Below are positions 1 through 7,800 of a stretch of DNA of 7,974 nt, one piece after another. The notes below the pieces were generated by a model. It had not been told where the DNA came from. It did not search any database and saw only the letters and a program-made list of their open reading frames with translations. The stretch's first letter is position 1; the number at the start of each line of letters is the position of its first letter. Where the stretch lies: NCBI GenBank assembly GCA_949293915.1, contig CASFFJ010000036.1, positions 1-7,974 of the forward strand, in the 5' to 3' direction. The DNA comes from an uncultured Christensenella sp. (GTDB lineage: Bacteria > Bacillota > Clostridia > Christensenellales > UBA1242). The position numbers and the translations under genes were made by a program.

Positions 1-172
1 AAATTAATTAATTAAAATAAAAAAGGACTTTATCAACTTAAACAACAATACTCACTTAAGAGTTATTGTCTAATATAACTGCAATGCATAACAATTGCCT
101 AGATAAAAGTCAATCAAAACAGAAAATTTTACATTAATTTACAAGATTTTTATTTATTATTAGATGATTTCG
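1..172. other. non-coding left flank
   Basis: No gene is supported here. The palindromic TTAATTAATTAA at 4-15 puts a stop in all three frames on both strands, so no reading frame crosses it. An imperfect inverted repeat (45-53 against 60-69, one bulged base, 6-nt loop) and a weak 5-bp inverted repeat (81-85 against 94-98) are visible. Neither is followed by a convincing T-run, so no terminator or RNA gene is called. Confidence 0.6.
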
Positions 173-201
173 TTTGTAAATATTTAAAAAAATGATATAC
201 T
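173..201 (+). promoter_or_regulatory. sigma-A-type promoter with extended -10
   Basis: The -10 hexamer TATACT lies at 196-201 and is preceded by TG one base upstream, giving an extended -10 (TGATATACT, 193-201). A -35-like TTTGTA at 173-178 (4 of 6 matches to TTGACA) is 17 bp upstream; TTGTAA at 174-179 with 16-bp spacing is an equal alternative. Transcription would start near 208, leaving a leader of about 20 nt before the gene at 227. In such AT-rich DNA chance matches are common, but the extended -10, the spacing and the distance to the start codon agree with each other. Confidence 0.6.
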
Positions 202-213
202 ATAAATAATCTT

Positions 214-219
214 AGGGGG
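214..219 (+). promoter_or_regulatory. ribosome-binding site for the 227-724 gene
   Basis: AGGGGG lies 7 nt upstream of the ATG at 227. It stands out in a very G-poor region and fixes this ATG as the start rather than the in-frame ATG a few codons later (M7). Confidence 0.75.
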
Positions 220-226
220 TATTAAT

Positions 227-724
227 ATGTGGGAACAAATCGCAATGTGGGGTGGTGTCGCTGGATTGTTTGTATCAATATTTGCTGTAATAATTATATT
301 TTTAACAAGAAAAAATATTTTAGATATTTTGGATAAAGATGTAATACTTTTTGATAAAAATTTCGAATTGAAAAACAAAGCTATACAAAAAGCATTGAAA
401 ATGATAGATGATGTTGAGAAGAATCCATCTATTTTGCAGAATCCTAATTTTATAAATGTTGCAAAAGACTGTTATAATGAATTACTTTGCGTTGTCACCG
501 ATGTGCGTGTTGCTGATGAATTTTATAATATCACAATCAATCAAACATTCACTCCAACTTCTGCACAAATAGCTCAATTTAAATTGAATTGTCGTCGCGA
601 CATTGGATTACGCACCAAAAATGCAAAAATACTAAAAGGTTTTGAAAAAAATGGCAATAGCTTGAACTACAATAGTTCAACACCTACACCAACACATCGT
701 GTTAAAGATGAAGATAATATTTAA
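227..724 (+). CDS. single-pass membrane protein of unknown function
   Basis: A 165-residue protein that I do not recognise. Residues 8-27 form one strongly hydrophobic helix followed by T-R-K, which places the N-terminus outside and the remaining ~138 residues in the cytoplasm. There is no signal-peptidase site or lipobox. Residues 28-68 are charged and likely helical (possible coiled coil). Residues 76-128 look like a compact helical domain with three cysteines (C82, C88, C122) and an R-R-D triplet at 123-125. The tail from about 143 is polar, Ser/Thr/Pro-rich and probably disordered. The gene is monocistronic, with its own promoter and a strong ribosome-binding site, and it ends at the shared terminator facing the minus-strand operon. 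Base composition resembles its neighbours. A small sensor or regulatory membrane protein is possible, but nothing in the sequence proves it. Confidence 0.85.
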   Translation: MWEQIAMWGGVAGLFVSIFAVIIIFLTRKNILDILDKDVILFDKNFELKNKAIQKALKMIDDVEKNPSILQNPNFINVAKDCYNELLCVVTDVRVADEFYNITINQTFTPTSAQIAQFKLNCRRDIGLRTKNAKILKGFEKNGNSLNYNSSTPTPTHRVKDEDNI

Positions 725-743
725 AAATTTAAATATTTTATAC

Positions 744-778
744 AAAAAATTTAGGTCGTTAATAAACCTAAATTTTTT
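744..778. terminator. bidirectional intrinsic terminator
   Basis: A perfect 13-bp inverted repeat (744-756 against 766-778) encloses a 9-nt loop (757-765). The stem core is TTTAGGT/ACCTAAA, with six A on the left flank and six T on the right. Read on either strand, the hairpin ends in a U-tract. It sits 19 bp after the plus-strand stop codon and 16 bp after the minus-strand stop codon, as expected for a terminator shared by convergent genes. Only a few G-C pairs support the stem, so its efficiency is uncertain. Confidence 0.8.
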
Positions 779-794
779 ATTCTTATATCAAATT

Positions 795-1325
795 TTATTT
801 TGCCTTTGAATTATCAGATAAATTTTTATCAATTAATTTTTTAAACAAATCATATTCGCCTATAAAAAATTCTTTTCTAATAACTACAAATTTTAAGTTA
901 AACATTAAAATCAATCTTAAATCATCTTCTACATAATTTGTCAATTGATTCCAAGACAAAATCTCTTTAGCAACTTCTATATTATTTTTAAAGAACGAAA
1001 CAGCACATGTTGACTCATCCATTATGATTAAAATATTATCTTTATCTGCAATTTGTTTTTGAAAAGTTCTTCTTGCCATATACTTAATCAATATAGGCCA
1101 ACAAAATATTAATATTGTTGTTATGACAACCAATAATAATAAAATAACATCAAGCACTATGCTTTCGTGGTCGTAAATATCCCAAATGAGTAGACCAATA
1201 TTCATAGCTAACAAAACAAGCATAAGCCATTTGAACCACGCTAATTTTTGTGAATTTTTTTGCACTGTATATACAGTGCCTATAACGTTGTCTTCTTCGT
1301 TATATTTATAACTACATTTAAACAT
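795..1325 (-). CDS. YcxB-like two-helix membrane protein (paralogue 2)
   Basis: A 176-residue protein, last gene of the minus-strand operon. It has the layout of YcxB-like proteins: a short N-terminal strand region (M-F-x-C-x-Y-K), two adjacent transmembrane helices (about 31-51 and 56-80) joined by a short D-I-x4-S-I-V-x-D turn, then a basic stretch and a soluble cytoplasmic beta-rich domain (about 97-168). The domain carries the family-like segment L-T-N-Y-V-E-D-D at 128-135, a hydrophobic strand, and V-V-I-R-K-E at 147-152. It is a clear paralogue of the gene just upstream (1332-1871), matching along its whole length but well diverged. The ATG at 1325 is 6 bp after that gene's stop codon, and its ribosome-binding site overlaps the stop. 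The biochemical role of YcxB-like proteins is not established. The family assignment rests on architecture and motif recognition, not a search. Confidence 0.85.
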   Translation of the reverse strand: MFKCSYKYNEEDNVIGTVYTVQKNSQKLAWFKWLMLVLLAMNIGLLIWDIYDHESIVLDVILLLLVVITTILIFCWPILIKYMARRTFQKQIADKDNILIIMDESTCAVSFFKNNIEVAKEILSWNQLTNYVEDDLRLILMFNLKFVVIRKEFFIGEYDLFKKLIDKNLSDNSKAK

Positions 1326-1329
1326 TTTT

Positions 1330-1333
1330 ACCT
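1330..1333 (-). promoter_or_regulatory. ribosome-binding site overlapping upstream stop codon
   Basis: On the minus strand, TAGGT followed by four A precedes the ATG at 1325. The AGGT core (1333-1330) shares bases with the TAG stop (1334-1332) of the preceding gene. It is a short Shine-Dalgarno site with tight spacing, so translation probably depends partly on ribosomes finishing the upstream gene. Confidence 0.6.
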
Positions 1334-1871
1334 ACTTATTAGATTTTGCCATAGCTTTTTTTAAAACTGATTTTAATTTATTTAAGTCGCCTGTTAACGC
1401 ATCTTTTTTTATTAACACATACTCAATATTGTTGAATACTAAAATTAAATCATCTTTGTCTTCAATGTAACTAGTAAGTGTTTTTAAAGGTAAAGCTTTC
1501 TTGCCGATTTCTTCATCCCCTTTTTGGAAAGACAAATTACACATATTACTATTAGGGTCAAGAATGATTTTTACATTATCCATATTCCCTAAATCTTGTG
1601 ACTTATATGATTTTTTTGTCTGCCTAATAACCATTGCTGGCATAACTAAATACATAATCTGCAATATCGCCAATAGCACTAGTAATACTATATCCCAAAC
1701 AATACTTTTGTCATTGACTATATCAACTATCAATAATGCCAGCATCCCAACAAATAAAATTGGTAATAAAATTGCTATAATTTTGTCTTGCTTTCGTTTT
1801 TGTGAGTTATACACATATTTTGCACATTTTATATTATCATCCAAACTAAACTTATATTTGCATTCAAACAT
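1332..1871 (-). CDS. YcxB-like two-helix membrane protein (paralogue 1)
   Basis: A 179-residue protein, middle gene of the operon. It starts M-F-E-C-K-Y-K, has a basic stretch (K25-K30), then two helices at about 31-52 and 57-82 joined by D-I-V-N-D-K-S-I-V-W-D, and a soluble cytoplasmic domain from about 98 to 175. The domain holds L-T-S-Y-I-E-D-K-D-D (132-141), a hydrophobic strand, I-E-Y-V-L-I-K-K (149-156), and a C-terminal Lys-rich helix. This order matches the YcxB-like family, whose members are usually about this long and whose function is unknown. The start codon is fixed by AGGAG 6 nt upstream, which overlaps the stop of the giant surface-protein gene. Tandem duplication probably produced this gene and the next one (795-1325). 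Its position suggests a role in expression, localisation or sensing of the surface protein, which is inference from context only. Confidence 0.87.
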   Translation of the reverse strand: MFECKYKFSLDDNIKCAKYVYNSQKRKQDKIIAILLPILFVGMLALLIVDIVNDKSIVWDIVLLVLLAILQIMYLVMPAMVIRQTKKSYKSQDLGNMDNVKIILDPNSNMCNLSFQKGDEEIGKKALPLKTLTSYIEDKDDLILVFNNIEYVLIKKDALTGDLNKLKSVLKKAMAKSNK

Positions 1872-1873
1872 AA

Positions 1874-1882
1874 CTCTCTCCT
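1874..1882 (-). promoter_or_regulatory. strong ribosome-binding site overlapping the giant gene's stop codon
   Basis: On the minus strand, TAGGAGAGAG followed by TT precedes the ATG at 1871. AGGAG (1882-1878) is 6 nt from the start codon and shares its first bases with the TAG stop (1883-1881) of the surface-protein gene. This arrangement favours translational coupling and shows that the two genes share a transcript. Confidence 0.8.
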
Positions 1883-4800
1883 AAATTTTATCGTAATCTT
1901 TATATTTTAATTCACGTCTTTTCTTAATCACAATAACCACTATTATAATAATAATTATAAGCAATATCAAAAGGGCAATGATTAGAATTATCTGCCACAA
2001 TTCAAATAATACTCTTTGCTGTGTTAAAATGATATTTTGAACGCTAGTATTTAATTGATTTAATTCTATAACAATATTACCGTTTTCTTCTGTATATTCA
2101 AGTTCGCCAGCAAGTTCGTTTGTATTCCATACAACACTAAGCAATCTTTTAACTGTTGGCACAACTAAGGTTAAATCATTAGAGACTTTACTCTCAACAT
2201 CATCAATTACATACGATAGCGTATAGCCAATTGCAAATATATTATCGCTTGATACAAATTTTGATATATAATCATAAATGCTGGCGTATTCGGTTGTGTC
2301 TGGATAAATAACTGATACTTTAAGAGATGCACCAATAGGAATGGCATCAACTTTGCTTGGATCTGTCAATCCTGCTCTGTTTTCTAATGTTATATTGCCT
2401 AAACCTTTAATATTTGCTGTGATTGAATAAGGATATATGTTAGAGCTGAGCGAGAGTGGATTTACATAATAATTAGATGCGCCCGAACCTATTAAGGCTT
2501 TATCTGTATTTATGTAAATTTGTTTGTTTTCTCCAACGTTTACATCTTGATAGTTCATTTGAATGTTTTCAACAATAAGTGAAACTTCTCCACTATTTAC
2601 AACTCCATAAAGTGAAATATTTGCATCAGTTTTAATATAAACTTTATCTGTACCATCATAAACTTTATCTCTTATATTTAAGCCAACTATGTTTAATGAT
2701 TTTTTGTTGATTTTAATAACACCTCTCATTATCAACTGATCGTTATCGAGTCTAAAATTTTTATTAAACACAATATCATCATTTAATGCTAAATTTGTCC
2801 ATTTTAAATTATATGCTGTTTCGCTTACATTAAATTCACTAATCTCTCCATCAGTTGTGGTCTTTGTGATAGTCGTTTTGAAGTTATTACTATCCACATT
2901 GATTTGAAAATTGCTATTATTTAACATTAAATTTAAATTCTTGCCATCAGTTATCATTAATAAACTTAATAATGATGAGTCAGAAAAATCAGAAGTGCCA
3001 TCATAAATTTTTTCATATATTTCAAGCGGTTGCTGGTATGTGAGATATACAGTTTTCTCATAAATAATTAGATAAATTGTGTAATTTAATTTTATCGTTG
3101 ACAGCCAAGGATATTCAGATAAATTATTAAATGATAATTCTACTAAATATTTACCAACATTTGTTGGATATTCGCTAGTCAAATCAAATTCATCACCATT
3201 ATCATCAATTAATTTATACTCTAAATTTTCAATATACTCAATAATAAATTCAGCCGATTGAATGTCATCTGTATCTGTCGAACCAATTGTCAAATATTGT
3301 CCAACACCTTCAGCATTTAAGTCACACGAATATTCTTTGCTGAATATAATTTCTCCATCTTCACTAACTTCCGCTTCGCCACTAAAATAAAGTATAGCAT
3401 TTAACTGATATTCAATGTATAAATTTGCCACCATTCTAACATTAATATAATCTACAATAGTTACGCTTTTTTCTCCACCGAATGTTCCACTAGCATTAGT
3501 TCCGCCAGTAAATGTCGCAGTGGTATACTCAACTTCAATACCATATCTAGCATAATCTATTGGATCAATTAATCTAGCCCTATTTAACCCTAAATAAATT
3601 TTTACACTATCTATATAGAAATAATCTTCGTAGCCATCATATGTTAATTTATTATTGTTTGCACTATCTTTTGAATAAGACAACATAGTTTTTGTTAAGA
3701 ATTGAGAAGTGTTTGTGACTGAAACTTTACCATTTGATATACTTTCGCCATTAAATCCAAAAATTGTATTGTTATAAGTGGTGTAAAATTTATTACTTTC
3801 ATAAAAACTTTCATCTTGTACATTGCTAGTGGATATAACACTAAACTCTTTAACGTTAAAAATATAATTAACGATTAAGTTACCACTATTATCAACTGAA
3901 GACAGATATTTACTTAAATCAATGCTAATTACAACTTGACCTTGTTCATCATATGAAAAGTTTGGATAGACATCTAAATAATTAATTGCAATCAATGACA
4001 CACCTGCGCTGAAATTATAAGTCAAATCATCCAATTGCACTGTATTATATGACATTGTTATATTTATGATATCTTTATAATTTGCACTAGCATCTTCATT
4101 GAGTATACGTTCTTCTCCAGTTGTTTTGTCTGTCGCTGTGATTATATAAGATGTGATATCTTCCGGTGATATATCTTTTAAATCCCCAATATTAAATGAC
4201 AAATCGCCTGCAATATTGTTAGAAGTTTTTATCTTAACTTCAAATTCTTTGTATTCAACATAAATTACAATCTCGCCTTTCGCGTTTAGTTTATAATTTA
4301 CTATATCGAAAATATCTTCATAATAATAATTATCACTATAATTTACTTTAAAATCGTTAATTAGTTCAAAGTAAGCGTTCTCAGCATCGTAAACCGAATC
4401 ATTGTTTAAAACATAATTGTTGTTTTCTAATACATAATAACTTGCATAATTAATCGCCCAATCGTTTTCTTCATATTCATATGGAACATATTTATCTACA
4501 TAATAATAGAAATTTTTGAATATAAATCCATTTGCTTTAAACCCATTTGATTGCACTGTTAATTTATCATAAAGTGTAATGCTGTTTTCGCGCTTATTTG
4601 AGCTATTTTCTTTATCGTTTACTAAAACATATGGGTCGCCAACTTTATCTCCTTCAACGTTTACTATCTCTACTTTGATTGTATATGGTTGATAATTCCA
4701 CGCATATATAAAGTTTAAATCTTGTGTTATTTTATCTATGGTCAAAGTTGTAGAACTGATTTCTGAATAACCAGCGCCTAAACTTGCCCCACTAGAAAAT

Positions 4801-7800
4801 GCCCATCTATTAAATTTCATTCCAGTACGAATCGTGCCATCTAATACTATGTTAACTTCCACTCCATACGGAATGTTGATACAACTATTTGTTCTACCTT
4901 CTATGCTAGCGCTTTCTAAAAAAGGATTGTTATCAAAAATATATGATAAATTAAAATGTGGAGTCAATATTCTATCATCACTATCATTATTTTTAGCATC
5001 AACTATTTGAAAATCTATTAATATATCGTAGGTATGAATATAATATTCAACTTTACACAGTACATTATAATATTTTTCTCCTACCACTTGTGTAGCATAA
5101 GTATTTAATAATGCAATTAATTCTTCATCAATAAATAAATGAGAATAATTAGTGTTTTCATCTTCATTCGTTTGCGCTAAGTTTTCTTGCTCTACAAAAT
5201 CCGTGCCTAACAACACACTGAATTTGCCCACATAATAACGTTCTGGCAATTCATAATCCAAACTAAATCCTTCATCGCTTACCACTATATAATCATTTGT
5301 TTCGCCATTGCTTACAAAATTTATTTTTTCGCCATTCTTGCCTGCGCCATATTGTTCAACCGATACCCTATATTCAATTAATTCAAAATTAATGGTCAGA
5401 TAGTGTAAGCCTGTACTGGTCACATCAAAAACATATTGCTGTTCTGTCGTTTCTGTCTCAATTGGTGTGTTATTGATATTCAAAGTATATCCATTTAATT
5501 GATATCCAAAAGCAATAACATTGTCTTCATTATTTTCTTTTAATTTAATCGTAATCGTTTCGCCTGTATTGATAATATAATAACTATCCACCCCATCAAT
5601 GATTTTATTAATTATACTACCATCTGCTTTTGACACAATAACGTTGTTTAAATCATAAGCATTAGCATAATTAACACTTATTCTTAGTTGTGTATTAGGC
5701 ACAGAATATACAACTCTAATAGTATTGTCTCTTAAAATATTAGTCGTGTGCGTGTAATAAAAATCATCTGCTGAAATTTCTATCTTTTCGCTTGGTAAAT
5801 TTGTCATATTATCTTGCGTATAACGCACGAATATGTATTTATAATCCAAATTCTTTTCTTCATCGAATACACTAATAGGTGTGGATTTTAGAACGAGTTC
5901 ATCATACAATCTCAGACCAGACAAAGTTAGGTTAGTCACTTTGGCACGATAATATGTAATAGTATTATTATAAATGTTGCTTGTGTTTAGAATATATTCT
6001 TCACCTTGCAATATGTAATATTTATCATAATTAGTCTGCCAGTCTGTCTCTTCATAATCATAAACTGAATAAACATATTCATATTCTTTAGTCACATAAT
6101 CGTAAGTGTCAGTATTTATATCAATATCCGCCATTATAACTTTATCAGTGAAATTTAAATCAGTCGCTGTGTCAATATAATAAACAAAAGAATATTTAAC
6201 AAAATCTTCTTCAATAACTAAATTGATTTGATTGTTAACTATATTTGCTAATAATTGTTGAGACAATGAAAATGTGACTGAATTTTCAGTCGATAAATAT
6301 TCCCCATCAGTTTGAGCAAATTTAAATCCCTTAGCGATAAATCCATCGTTAAATGTCACAACAACTAATAAAGAATCATTGATATTTAATGTTGAATCAA
6401 ATGCAATTGTTTTTAATCCGGTGTCTGCATCCTGTTCAGCTGTACGAAGCGCATCCGCATCTAATAAATAACTATTGCCACCAACCAACAATTCTGCACT
6501 GGCAATAGGATAAATTGTTTCGCCTTTTAGATTTGTTAAATTAATTTGGTCAAAACCTACAAGATTTAACACATAATCTAGTTCGGTATACACCATAAGT
6601 ATTGTTTCGCCTTTTGGTTTTGCGTTATCAATTGTCACATCAAAACTGGTGTTTTCAGTTAGTTCGAGCGTAGAGCGTGCAAATCCATAAAATTTATAAC
6701 CAACATTATTAGACACATCTGTCTTTGTAATGGTTTTAGATTCGCCACGCTTTAAGCTGAAAGCCTGTTCTAGATTAAACCCTTCATTAAATTCAGTATA
6801 ACCATTGTCATTTTTAAGCACAAATTTAAAATCGATTAAATAATTTAACGAACTATATTCTACACTTACTGCAAAATTTTCTATTGCGCCTGAATAGTTT
6901 TTTTCATCAGTTGATTCGCCATCAATTGATACTAATGTAAAATATGAATATTGCTGTCCATCAATAGTTGCTCTTATATCTTTAACCGCGGTTAATCTTA
7001 ATTCGCTATCGTTCAAAATAAAATATCTATTAATATCTATGCGTGAGAATGTATTATGTAATGTCAGCGAATCCATTATCAATTCATATTCAGTATGTGT
7101 ATTATCGATAACTGTGTCATCAATTTTAATGCCAACATCAATTAAATACAATTCATCATAATCAACAGTCAATACAAAATCATCATTTTCAGCTTGTCCA
7201 CTTGCACGTGTTAAATCAATGTTTATATTTAAATTGATTGTGTTTTTATATGTATTATGTGGATTGACAATCACACTATTTTTTGTGCTATCTCCAGCCA
7301 AAATTTTTGTCAACTCAGTATCATCCAAACTGACCGAATTAACCACTACATTTCGACTATTGGTTGCAATTTCATCTGCGTTAAATGCAATATTTAAATC
7401 AAAATCAACATTGACATTTATTCTAAACGCACCATTAATTAAATCAATTTTTTGTTCAGTAGGCGTGCTTTCAAGTGTGTGGTGTTTGGTATAAAAATTT
7501 GTACCATTTGAATAAACTGTGCCTACATAATAATAATTGTCATCAATTTTAGCAAAAGTTTTAGTATATTCTGATTCGTTAGTTGTTGAATCAGATGTTT
7601 TAGTGTCGCTGTATATTGTTATATCTCCAATAGTTTCACTGATTGTCCCAAAATTTGCGATATCAGAAAAACTCGTAACATCAACATTATAATAAATATG
7701 GTCAAAAACTGGTAAAATCTTTAAATTTTCACTAATTGTGGATATCTCTAAACTGCTTGTTTCAAAATATCCATCTTGTTGCGAATCTGTAAATGTGAGC

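Larger units (their letters stand above)
4215..6869 (-). repeat. array of divergent InlB B-type repeats in the giant protein
   Basis: Residues about 366-1250 consist of several degenerate beta modules of roughly 90-150 residues. Each module ends in a strand pair of the form V-x-Y-x(4)-Y-x-V/I-x-V and holds a G-x-x-F-x-G-F/W-like turn near its middle. The best copy is about 1030-1098: G-M-K-F-N-R-W (1048-1054), then L-T-I-D-K-I-T-Q-D-L, then Y-A-W-N-Y-Q-P-Y-T-I. This matches the G-x-x-F-x-x-W ... I-T-x-D-x-x-L-x-x-x-W pattern of Listeria-Bacteroides/InlB B repeats. Weaker copies have G-Y-K-F-Y-G-F (422-428), A-K-G-F-K-F (544-549), F-G-Y-Q-L-N-G-Y (819-826) and K-A-N-G-F-I-F (1143-1149). Boundaries are approximate because the copies are highly diverged. 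Confidence 0.65.

Noticed and set aside
45..69. Imperfect inverted repeat as terminator or small RNA
   Set aside because: The stem has a bulge, is almost all A-T, and no T-run follows directly on either strand.
184..378. Minus-strand open frame of 64 codons
   Set aside because: It overlaps the promoter and start of the well-supported plus-strand gene, has a low-complexity Ile/Ser/Lys composition and no ribosome-binding site.
1501..1884. Plus-strand open frame of 127 codons
   Set aside because: It lies antisense within the YcxB-like gene, whose start, ribosome-binding site and family-like architecture are convincing. The frame looks hydrophobic only because it mirrors the helix codons.
1926..1960. 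ATA/TAA triplet-rich tract as a phase-variable microsatellite
   Set aside because: The tract is irregular and is explained by Ile codons of the membrane helix; triplet changes would not shift the frame.
1881..2115. LPXTG-type sortase signal
   Set aside because: No L-P-x-T-G or similar motif precedes the C-terminal helix; the helix with its K-K-R-R tail only superficially resembles a sortase signal.
7219..7494. Plus-strand open frame of 91 codons
   Set aside because: It is antisense within the continuous giant gene, with no ribosome-binding site and no protein features of its own.
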